A stretch of 39,920 nucleotides of DNA from JBFWUM01 sp050247255 (GTDB lineage Bacteria; Acidobacteriota; Vicinamibacteria; Vicinamibacterales; UBA2999): the NCBI GenBank assembly GCA_050247255.1, contig JBFWUM010000040.1, positions 1 through 39,920 on the forward strand. Direction: 5' to 3'. The position numbers and the translations under genes are program-made. Positions 34,201 through 39,920 of this stretch are shown here, piece after piece. The notes under the pieces were generated by a model. It saw only the letters and a list, made by a program, of their open reading frames with translations. It was not told the DNA's origin and made no database searches. Each line of letters begins with the position of its first letter. The stretch's first letter is position 1.

Positions 34201-35338
34201 GGTTGGCGAGATACCGGATCTCCATGTCCATGACGAGGTCACGGACGTGCTGCTCGTTGATGAGCAGCGCCGGGACGGCCACGAGCGTGGCGTGCTCACC
34301 TGGCACGCCCATCTCGAAATCGAGCTTCGGCAGCGCCCGCGGCGGCATCAGGCTGGTTGACGCGGTGTTGACCAGGTCGATGGCCGCCTGCAGCGCCGGA
34401 ATCATGAGCAGCAGCGCCGCTACGACACCCCACGCCGAATCGACGAGGAGCACGAGCGGCCCGACCAGCGCCGCCGTCGTCAACGCCACCGCGCCCAGGT
34501 AGCAGGGCGTCGCGTGGGCACGAACGACGTCGATGGCCTGCTGGCGCAGCGGCGCGGCGTAGCCGATGCGCTGCCGCAGCTGGTGGACGCCTTCGTCAAC
34601 GAGGTAATAGCCCACATGGCGCCGGCGCTCCGCCGCCCGTCCACCGGCCGCTGGCGCCGACCGGGCCAGCGCCACCGCATGACGGGCAACCTGCCGCTCG
34701 CTCATGCGGCAGTGCAGCGCCAGCTCGCTGATCATCCGGCGGTACCGCTCGCGCGACTCCTCCTCCATCGCGCAGTAGGCGCCGGCGGGATCGGCGGCCA
34801 GCACCGGGTCGACGACGTTCACGGCCGCAAAGACCTCCTTCCACTGCGCGTCGGCGACGGCGCGGAGGCTGGTGATGACGACCGGGATCTCGTCGCCGCC
34901 CGTGGTCGTGACGACCGACACGAGCCGCTCGGCCAACGCGAGCTGCAGCGCCGGCTTGGCGGCCCAGATCTCGCCGAGGGCCAGGTCGCCCTGCTCCTGC
35001 ACCGTCCGCAGGTAGTCGACGAACGCCTCCTGCTCGAACTGCCACTGCACGCTCTCGAGGAATCGCTGGGCGAGCACGCAGACGCGCGGCGCCGGGGCGC
35101 CGTCGGCGCTGACGACCGGGAGGTCAAAGGTGTGCCCGGCCAGTTCCTGGATTTCCTTGACCGTGCCGGCAATCAGCCGGCCGTTCTCGATCAGCCAGGC
35201 GCGGTGAGGGCGGGCGCCGGGGTGCGCGGCCAGGCCGGCCGCGAGTTGCCGTCGCAGCGCCCGGGTGCGGCGACGCAAGGCTCCCGCAATCCCCTTCCGA
35301 TTCAGCGACGTCGATGTCTCCACCAGCAATGTCAGCAC
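31235..35338 (-). CDS. Cyclic beta-1,2-glucan synthase-like protein lacking the GH94 domain
   Basis: A 1367-residue membrane glycosyltransferase. Residues about 50-290 match the N-terminal part of cyclic glucan synthases (LALGEIWAAKPALQLALAERL). Membrane helices at about 280-320 are followed by the GT84 transferase: VIVLDSDTELPRDAARRLVGT at about 483-503 (DxD) and CRRRHRWMRGDWQILRWL at about 631-648. More helices at about 685-760 precede the glycoamylase-like (PF10091, cyclisation) domain at about 860-1350, with GFSESAFVVPDADDYGYGP and MAHHQGMSLLAISEVL. NdvB/Cgs proteins reach about 2800 residues because a GH94 phosphorylase-like part follows; here the protein ends instead. The GTG at 35338 follows GGGGGA. 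Probable periplasmic glucan synthesis. Confidence 0.88.
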   Translation of the reverse strand: MLTLLVETSTSLNRKGIAGALRRRTRALRRQLAAGLAAHPGARPHRAWLIENGRLIAGTVKEIQELAGHTFDLPVVSADGAPAPRVCVLAQRFLESVQWQFEQEAFVDYLRTVQEQGDLALGEIWAAKPALQLALAERLVSVVTTTGGDEIPVVITSLRAVADAQWKEVFAAVNVVDPVLAADPAGAYCAMEEESRERYRRMISELALHCRMSERQVARHAVALARSAPAAGGRAAERRRHVGYYLVDEGVHQLRQRIGYAAPLRQQAIDVVRAHATPCYLGAVALTTAALVGPLVLLVDSAWGVVAALLLMIPALQAAIDLVNTASTSLMPPRALPKLDFEMGVPGEHATLVAVPALLINEQHVRDLVMDMEIRYLANRDRNIMFTLVTNSRDSHVRPREDDQGLRLCQELVAELNQRYGTDGHTPFYLLHRFRAFNPSERRWIGWERKRGKLFDLNQLLRGVRDRFPVKVGNVAALHHVRYVIVLDSDTELPRDAARRLVGTMAHPLNRAVVDPATMTVVEGYGILQPRISVSTRSAVRSWLANLYSGDTGFDIYTRAVSDVYQDLFAEGIFTGKGIYEVDVFRDSLERRFPANTLLSHDLIEGLFARAGLVSDVELVDDYPSHFSAYCRRRHRWMRGDWQILRWLLDEVPDYQHRRVANPLGAIARWKIFDNLRRTLVELSTLALLVVAWVALPSPGAWTVAAVALLLAPTYARLLLSILHAPWWTAAFVPWARATITGFLRSHVVVALHLVYLVHDALLSLDAIGRALVRMFVTRQRLLEWETAAEASMKSRGATDVYLEWSPIGAAAFAVLLGVVRPEALPAASPLLVAWMAARGVARWLNRPPRQAAGLLTDEDTRFLRMQALRTWTFFATRSTRDNHWLIPDLLREDGQVAERLSPTNLAMLLNARIAAVQFGYLTVEEFVLLTRWTLETVERLPRYRGHLLNWYDGHTLAALEPRFVSTVDSGNLAASLWALKQAAVEFAAQPPADDLLWDGIGDVARVLAEQPDPAARALCERVVKSGAQWRQTLPELEALVGRYAAGADGDARDWANRLLARLRHARRAVAVPVDRVAALAPLLQDIADTSHRLVADMDFGFLYDARRKVLSVGFSVATHQLERSTYDLLASESRIASFVAIAKGDIPQESWLHLGRTHAAVADQRVLVSWTGTLFEYLMPAIWFRHRPRTIMHDSMKAAIAVQRRFAKGRGIPWGFSESAFVVPDADDYGYGPCGLASLSLKSLDSGLVVVSPYSAYLALLVDSGAAMANLRHMQSLGFGGTFGLYEAIDYSRGSAEVVRSWMAHHQGMSLLAISEVLFGHRLQRAFHAEPHVRATERMLEERVPLTIVPDKIELPRVLWPEESAA

Positions 35339-35374
35339 GGTATCCCCCGGGTCACGAACAACAACAACTCGCAG

Positions 35375-35395
35375 GGCGCCCCTTGACGGGGTGCC
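35375..35395. repeat. GGCRCCCC hairpin between exporter and glucan synthase genes
   Basis: GGCGCCCC / TTGAC / GGGGTGCC, with one G-U pair, nearly identical to the hairpin at 29424-29444. It lies at the 3' end of the exporter gene and overlaps its stop codon by one base. It could attenuate transcription between the two genes. Confidence 0.8.
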
Positions 35396-37221
35396 TATCG
35401 GTAACTGGCCGCCTGGAGCTCGAACAGCTCCGCGTACTGCCCGCCGCGTGCGACGAGCGATGAATGAGAGCCCTGCTCGCCGATGCGGCCGTCGGACAGG
35501 ACCAGGATCCGGTCCGCCATGCGGACCGTCGAGAAGCGATGCGAGATGAGCAGCGCCGTCTTGCCGGCCGTCAGGTCGGCAAAGCGCTGGAAGACCTCGA
35601 ACTCGGAGCGCGCGTCGAGCGCCGCCGTCGGCTCGTCGAGCACGAGCAGCTGCGCATCGCGCAGGTAGGCGCGCGCGAGCGCGACCTTCTGCCACTCGCC
35701 GCCCGACAGGTCGAGACCGCCGTCGAAGCGGCGGCCGAGCAGCTGGTCGTAGCCGTTCGGCAGGCGCGCGATCACCTCGTTGGCGAGGCTCTTCCGCGCC
35801 GCCAGCTCGATGTCGCGATCGCTCCCCTCGGCCTCGATGCGCCCCGTCGCGATGTTCTGCCGCGCGGTCATGTCGTAGCGCATGAAGTCCTGGAAGATGA
35901 CGCCGATCTCGCGGTGCAGCTCCTCGACGCGGTAGTCGCGCAGGTCGACGCCGTCGAGGAGAATCCGCCCCTCGGACGGGTCGTACAACCGCGTCAGCAG
36001 CTTGACGATGGTGGTCTTCCCCTGCCCGTTGGCGCCGACCAGCGCAATGCGCTCGCCGACCTCCATGCGGAGATTCAACCGATCGAGAACGAGTCGCCGG
36101 TTGCCGGGATAGGCGAACGACACGTTCTCGAAGACGATGCCGTCGCGCATGGGACGCGGGGCGGGAATCGCGTCCGGCTTCGAGGCGATGGCCGGCCGCA
36201 CCTTGAAGAACTCGACCAGGTCGGTCAGGAACAGCGACTGGTCGGCAATGCCCGAGAAGGTGGCGAACACCGACTGGATGCCGTTGCTCGCGCCGCCGAT
36301 GGCCCCGGCCAGCAGCTGCAGCGAGCCCCACGTCAGCTCGCCGTTGACCGTGCGGTAGATCACGTAGGCGTAGGCTGCGTAGTAGCTGCCGGTGCTGACG
36401 ATCGACAGCAGCGCACCGGCGACCAGCCGGCGGCGCGCCAGCGCCACGTTCTGGTCATAGATGGTGTCGGACAGCCGCGCGTACTGGTCCGTCACGAAGG
36501 GCGCCAGACCAAAGAGGCGCAGCTCTTTCGCCGCTTCCTTGCTGGCGCCGAGCTGACGCAGGTAATCGAGCTTGCGGCGCGACGGGGTCTGCTCGATGTT
36601 GAGCGCATAGCCGAGGAAGGCGAAGTGACTCTCGCCGATGAACGCCGGCACGACGGCGAGCACCAGCAGCACGAGCAGCCACGGCGAGAAGTACAGGATG
36701 GTCGCCGACAGCGTGATGACCATGATGCCCTGCTGCAACAGCGTGCCGAGGGCCTGGACCATGGCAATGCGATCGGTCGCCTGCACCCGCGCGCGCTCGA
36801 GCACGTCGTGGAAGCTGGGGTCCTCATACGTCGCGAGGTCGAGACGCGACGCGTGCCCCATGACACGCACACTGACGTGCCGCGTGAAGCGGTCGGCGAG
36901 CAGTGCATCGCAGAAGCCGGTCGCGCGGCCGATCACGGCGCCAAGCACCGCCAGTCCGCACTCGAGCCCGACGAGCCACCAGAAGTCTGGCCGGAGTTCG
37001 CCGCTGGTGAACTTCAGCTGGACCGCGTCGAGAATCGACTTCGCAACGAGCAGCATCACCATCGGCAGCAGCGCGCCGGCAATGCGGCCGGCGAGCCCGG
37101 CCGCGACGACGCCCGGACCGGACTCCCACGCGAGTCGCAGCAGTACCGGCACGTTGCGCAGCGCGCGCGCGCGCGGGGCCCAGCCGCTCCAGATTCGTGA
37201 GGGGGATCGGTGACGCGTCAC
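35395..37221 (-). CDS. ABC exporter, fused permease-ATPase (MsbA/NdvA-type)
   Basis: A half-transporter of 608 residues: six transmembrane helices (about 35-330) followed by a nucleotide-binding domain. Walker A is ALVGANGQGKTTIVKLL, the signature DLSGGEWQKVALARA, Walker B QLLVLDEPTAALD, and the switch His is in LLISHRFSTVRMADRI. The substrate is not evident from sequence. It lies 56 bp upstream of the cyclic glucan synthase gene on the same strand; rhizobial systems pair such an exporter (NdvA/Cgt) with the synthase, so glucan export is a reasonable inference. The GTG start has a weak AGGCGGA upstream, and no better ATG exists. Confidence 0.9.
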   Translation of the reverse strand: MTRHRSPSRIWSGWAPRARALRNVPVLLRLAWESGPGVVAAGLAGRIAGALLPMVMLLVAKSILDAVQLKFTSGELRPDFWWLVGLECGLAVLGAVIGRATGFCDALLADRFTRHVSVRVMGHASRLDLATYEDPSFHDVLERARVQATDRIAMVQALGTLLQQGIMVITLSATILYFSPWLLVLLVLAVVPAFIGESHFAFLGYALNIEQTPSRRKLDYLRQLGASKEAAKELRLFGLAPFVTDQYARLSDTIYDQNVALARRRLVAGALLSIVSTGSYYAAYAYVIYRTVNGELTWGSLQLLAGAIGGASNGIQSVFATFSGIADQSLFLTDLVEFFKVRPAIASKPDAIPAPRPMRDGIVFENVSFAYPGNRRLVLDRLNLRMEVGERIALVGANGQGKTTIVKLLTRLYDPSEGRILLDGVDLRDYRVEELHREIGVIFQDFMRYDMTARQNIATGRIEAEGSDRDIELAARKSLANEVIARLPNGYDQLLGRRFDGGLDLSGGEWQKVALARAYLRDAQLLVLDEPTAALDARSEFEVFQRFADLTAGKTALLISHRFSTVRMADRILVLSDGRIGEQGSHSSLVARGGQYAELFELQAASYR

Positions 37222-37392
37222 GGCGTCCGCCTAGTGCAAGGCTGTCGCCCCCAGTGAGTTGTGCGGGATTGCTCAGTGAATCAGCGAGTATTACGCCGGT
37301 TCCCGCGCGATTGGAGAAACGGTCGCGCTCCGCGGCATGCGGTCAAACGACCGCGCCGCCGTACGCCTGAAAGTCACCAGCGCGTAATTTTT
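37222..37392. other. 171-bp intergenic region upstream of the ABC exporter
   Basis: No gene is seen here. An inverted repeat CCAGCGCG (37377-37384) and CGCGCTGG (37399-37406) straddles the EamA stop codon, with an A/T tract in its 14-nt loop. On the minus strand a TAATAC box precedes the exporter but has no convincing -35 partner, so I do not call a promoter. Confidence 0.4.
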
Positions 37393-38238
37393 TCAGTGCG
37401 CGCTGGCGCGCCTGATGAGCCACGCGCCGAAGAGGCAGACGGCGCCGCCGGCGAGCGAGATCGCCGCGACGCGCTCGTCGCGCACGACAACGCCGAGCAC
37501 GAGCGCGACCACGGGAATGAGGAAGCCGGTCGCCGATGCCTTGGTAGCGCCGAACCGTCCAGCCGCGATGGCGAGCACGACGTTGGCGACGCAGGTGCCG
37601 AGCGCGCCGAGCGCGATCATCGCCAGCGCCGCGCGCAGCGTCCACCGTGCGTCGAGCAGGGCGGGAAGGCCGAGCGGCGCGGTCAGCACCACCGACACGC
37701 CAAGCGCGCGCCAGACCACCGGCAACGCGCCGTTGCGCTGCTGCAGCGGCCGGGCAAGGTTGATGGCAATGCCGTACGACACGAGCGCCAGCAGGATGAG
37801 GACGACCCCGAGCAGGCTGTTGCCCCCCTCCTGGATGCCGGGCAGCGCCATCAGCACCGCGCCGGCGAACCCGACGCCGAGGCCGATGCGCACCGCCGGC
37901 GACGGCAGCTGCCGCGCCAGGATGCTGGCCACGGCCGCGGCAAAGATCGGCACGCCGCCATTCAGCATGCCGGTGAGCGCCGACGACACGTGCTGCTCCG
38001 CGTGCGGGAACATGCTCATCGGAAATGCCAGCCACAGCAGCCCGAGCCAGAAGAGCGGCACCCGCTCCTCACGCGGCACCGGGACACGCGCCGCCGGCAT
38101 CAGCGACAGCGTGGCGAAGCCGATCACCATGCGCAGGAAGGTGACGCCATCAGGGGCCATGGCGGTGAGCCCCTCGGCGATGAACAGAAACGAGGCTCCC
38201 CAGATGGTCCCGGGGAGGACGAGCAGGAGCGTCTGCAG
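37393..38238 (-). CDS. EamA/DMT-family transporter, apparent CTG start
   Basis: A drug/metabolite-type inner-membrane transporter with about ten helices in two EamA repeats. The first repeat begins LQTLLLVLPGTIWGASFLF, with the family's WGASF motif, directly after the stop codon of the peptidase gene. No ATG, GTG or TTG lies in that stretch. The first ATG (38160) would remove the first helix and leave 255 residues. The CTG at 38238 gives 281 residues, close to the usual size, and GGGAG stands 6 nt upstream inside the previous gene's end. The peptidase TAG and this gene share one frame, so read-through could also give a fused protein. The substrate is unknown. Confidence 0.82.
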   Translation of the reverse strand: MQTLLLVLPGTIWGASFLFIAEGLTAMAPDGVTFLRMVIGFATLSLMPAARVPVPREERVPLFWLGLLWLAFPMSMFPHAEQHVSSALTGMLNGGVPIFAAAVASILARQLPSPAVRIGLGVGFAGAVLMALPGIQEGGNSLLGVVLILLALVSYGIAINLARPLQQRNGALPVVWRALGVSVVLTAPLGLPALLDARWTLRAALAMIALGALGTCVANVVLAIAAGRFGATKASATGFLIPVVALVLGVVVRDERVAAISLAGGAVCLFGAWLIRRASAH

Positions 38239-39240
38239 CTAGGGCTCCCGGAAGATGTGAATCGTCACGCGGCCGTCCTGGTCGATCCAGCCGCGATACA
38301 TGCCGGCGGTATTGAACGGCGTGGCGATGTTGCCGTCGCGATCCATCGCGATGACGCCGCCGGTGTCCTGCTCCTGCTGCGGCAGCTTGCGCATGATCAC
38401 CGCGTCGGTGGCGTCTGCCAGCGGGGCCCCGCCGTACTCCATGCGCGCGCAGATGTCCGAGGCGACGGCATTGCGGATGAAGAACTCGCCCCAGCCGGTG
38501 CCCGACACGGCGCAACGCGCGCTGGCGTAGGTGCCGGCACCGATGATCGGTGAGTCACCGATCCGTCCCCACTTCTTGTTGGTCATGCCGCCGGTGGACG
38601 TGCCCGCGGTCAGTCCGCCGGTGCGGTCGAGCGCGATGGCGCCGACCGTGCCGAACTTCTCATCGGCTTTCGCGTTCTGGAGGTCCTGCCAGCGGCGCTC
38701 GGTGTAGAACCACTCCTTCGGCGTGCTGGGAATCCCCTGCTCGCGCGCGAACTGCTCCGCCCCGGCGCCGCTCAGCATCACGTGCGGCGACTTCTCCATC
38801 ACCAGCCGCGCCAGCGCAATCGGGTTCTTCACATCGGTCACGCCGGCCACCGCCCCGGCGCGCAGCGAGGCGCCGTCCATGATCGACGCGTCGAGCGAAT
38901 TGACGCCGTCGGCCGTGAAGACCGCGCCGCGGCCGGCGTTGAACAGCGGCGAGTCCTCGAGGATGGTGATGGCGGCCACCACCGCGTCCAGCCCCGAGCC
39001 GCCGTCCGCGAGCGCGCGGTGCCCGGCCTGCAGCGCCTCGGTGAGCGCCGCGCGGTACTGCTGCTCCACCTCCGCCGACATCCGCTCGCGCAGGATGGTG
39101 CCGGCGCCGCCGTGCATCACCATCCCCCACTCGATCCGCGCGACCGGACGCGGCCCGTCCGGGGTCACGGGCGTCTCGTCAGGTGGCGTCTGGCAGGCGG
39201 CGGCCAGGAGGCAGGCGGCGAGCAGCGTCACGGTACGCAT
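38239..39240 (-). CDS. Isoaspartyl peptidase/plant-type L-asparaginase, lipoprotein
   Basis: An Ntn-hydrolase of 333 residues that cleaves isoaspartyl dipeptides and asparagine and activates itself by autoproteolysis. The nucleophile Thr198 starts the beta chain in EKFGTVGAIALDRTGG, followed by TAGTSTGGMTNKKWGRIGDSPIIGAGTYAS, which holds the substrate-binding Arg and Asp. The N-terminal half has HGGAGTI and NAGRGAVFT. Unusually for a cytoplasmic-type enzyme it begins with a lipoprotein signal (LLAACLLAAAC, Cys16), so it is probably anchored outside the cytoplasm. Exported members exist in other bacteria. It is immediately upstream of the EamA gene. Confidence 0.95.
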   Translation of the reverse strand: MRTVTLLAACLLAAACQTPPDETPVTPDGPRPVARIEWGMVMHGGAGTILRERMSAEVEQQYRAALTEALQAGHRALADGGSGLDAVVAAITILEDSPLFNAGRGAVFTADGVNSLDASIMDGASLRAGAVAGVTDVKNPIALARLVMEKSPHVMLSGAGAEQFAREQGIPSTPKEWFYTERRWQDLQNAKADEKFGTVGAIALDRTGGLTAGTSTGGMTNKKWGRIGDSPIIGAGTYASARCAVSGTGWGEFFIRNAVASDICARMEYGGAPLADATDAVIMRKLPQQEQDTGGVIAMDRDGNIATPFNTAGMYRGWIDQDGRVTIHIFREP

Positions 39241-39249
39241 GCCGCCATT

Positions 39250-39426
39250 CTAGGTCAGCCGCGTTCGATGGCTGCGCCAGATGACGCGCAGCATCCGCAG
39301 GTTGATCCACGCGAACCGCACGATCTGCCACGGGATGAACGTGCGCAGGAACAGCGTCCACGGCGTCGGCAGCGCCGCCGCGGTGTCGTCAACGGGGTAC
39401 CGCTCCGGCCGGACAGATGTCGTCAT
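39250..39426 (-). CDS. Small membrane-associated protein downstream of the SQR-like gene
   Basis: A 58-residue protein of unrecognised family. It starts MTTSVRPERYPVDD and has an amphipathic, aromatic and basic second half (LFLRTFIPWQIVRFAWINLRMLRVIWRSHRTRL) that could lie on or partly cross the membrane. GGAG stands 9 nt upstream of the ATG. It begins 5 bp after the stop of the oxidoreductase gene, so the two are almost certainly co-transcribed. A small accessory or membrane-anchoring subunit for a quinone reductase is a reasonable guess; nothing in the sequence proves it. Confidence 0.65.
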   Translation of the reverse strand: MTTSVRPERYPVDDTAAALPTPWTLFLRTFIPWQIVRFAWINLRMLRVIWRSHRTRLT

Positions 39427-39431
39427 GGGTA

Positions 39432-39920
39432 TCACTCCGGGATGAGGGCCCAGCCTGGATGCAGCCGCGCCTTGTAGAGGAACAGGTGGTGCAACAGGAT
39501 CTTGATCCAGTGCCCCGCCAGGCCGATCTCGCCGAACGTATCGCGCAGGTCCCGGCCGTAGCGGGGATAGCGCTCGAAGTCGGGGACGATCGGGAACACC
39601 GTCAGCGAGACGGCCGTGCCGGTCAGCGGGTTGGCGCCCGCCGAGGCCACGCAGGCCGCCCCCATCTCGGCCATCGATGCTGCATGCGTCGGTGCTTCGG
39701 CGCCGCCGCACATGTCGACAATGCTGGCGGCGACCGTCTTGCCGATGGTCGCCGACGGCATGCCGGTGCGCGGCGGGGCCGGCGCCACCGGTGCGCCGCT
39801 TGGCGTCTGGTACGGGCGCGAGATCGCATGCGGCGGCGCAAACGCAATCCCGGCGGCGAAGACGTTCGGGAACGCCGGCGATTGATAGGTGTGCGGCCAG
39901 TCCGCCGCGCGCCACGCCTC
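39432..39920 (-). CDS. Sulfide:quinone oxidoreductase-like flavoprotein, C-terminal part
   Basis: Only the last 162 residues are in the window; the gene continues past the right edge. WPHTYQSPAFPNVFAAGIAF corresponds to the second FAD-binding segment of the SQR/type II NADH dehydrogenase family (NVFAxGD-like, here AAGIAF). The tail, GRDLRDTFGEIGLAGHWIKI and KARLHPGWALIPE, is of the kind seen in SQR-like proteins that dock on the membrane. A type II NADH dehydrogenase-like enzyme is possible because the CxxC region that would identify a true SQR lies outside the window. A membrane-associated quinone-reducing role is inferred. Confidence 0.75.
   Translation of the reverse strand, partial: EAWRAADWPHTYQSPAFPNVFAAGIAFAPPHAISRPYQTPSGAPVAPAPPRTGMPSATIGKTVAASIVDMCGGAEAPTHAASMAEMGAACVASAGANPLTGTAVSLTVFPIVPDFERYPRYGRDLRDTFGEIGLAGHWIKILLHHLFLYKARLHPGWALIPE

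Noticed and set aside
35339..36331. N-terminal extension of the glucan synthase frame to 36331
   Set aside because: That part lies antiparallel in reading register within the ABC exporter gene and encodes no recognisable protein. A GTG with GGGGGA upstream at 35338 explains the start.
37377..37406. Rho-independent terminator after the EamA gene
   Set aside because: The CCAGCGCG/CGCGCTGG arms surround the stop codon with a 14-nt loop that holds the A/T tract. No T-run follows the stem on the gene's strand.

Overview
The window is a gene-dense stretch of a very GC-rich Gram-negative chromosome. It holds 34 protein-coding genes, the first and last cut by the window edges. I see no tRNA, rRNA, CRISPR array, prophage or transposase, and no gene-free gap longer than about 190 bp. 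An outer-membrane Omp85 barrel, lipoprotein signals, DinB/M28/M13 secreted enzymes and REP-like and heptad repeat elements suggest Acidobacteriota, perhaps Vicinamibacteria. That placement is inference from style and gene families; no phylogenetic marker is present.

Layout. 1-4981 (+): a leucine/isovalerate degradation operon with the methylcrotonyl-CoA carboxylase beta subunit, methylglutaconyl-CoA hydratase, a carboxylase alpha subunit split into biotin carboxylase and biotin carrier, and HMG-CoA lyase. 5058-6248 (+): two unknown small proteins and a GNAT acetyltransferase. 6300-9327 (-): a secreted DinB protein, a lipase-like lipoprotein and a PHP phosphoesterase. 9358-11837 (+): OsmC and an M13 metallopeptidase. 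11838-13973 (-): bacterioferritin, a GDSL esterase and an aldo/keto reductase. 14161-14766 (+): a periplasmic TPR protein. 14800-21090 (-): a 2096-residue protein joining a TamB-like domain to POTRA repeats and a TamA-like barrel. 21172-22230 (+): a YjbQ/UPF0047-like protein with an unknown C-terminal half. 22280-26187: M28 peptidase, PAP2 phosphatase, a c-type haem protein and ArfB. 26296-31208 (+): an MscS channel translationally coupled to a complete sugar ABC importer. 31235-37221 (-): a cyclic beta-glucan synthase-like enzyme without its usual phosphorylase domain, with an ABC exporter. 37393-39920 (-): an EamA transporter, an isoaspartyl peptidase, a small membrane-associated protein and the end of a sulfide:quinone reductase-like gene.

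How the parts relate. The first operon takes methylcrotonyl-CoA to acetoacetate and acetyl-CoA. The region 26-37 kb reads as an osmotic-adaptation neighbourhood: a tension-gated channel, a compatible-solute-type sugar importer, and a periplasmic glucan synthase with a candidate exporter.

Most unusual points. (1) The single-polypeptide TamB-TamA fusion. (2) A set of intergenic elements of unrelated sequence that share one grammar: degenerate 7-nt units, usually in two inverted arms, placed at gene ends and repeatedly contributing stop codons or terminal codons. (3) REP-like hairpins and an in-frame 18-bp duplication inside coding sequence. (4) An EamA gene whose only sensible start is a CTG directly after the upstream stop codon, in the same frame.
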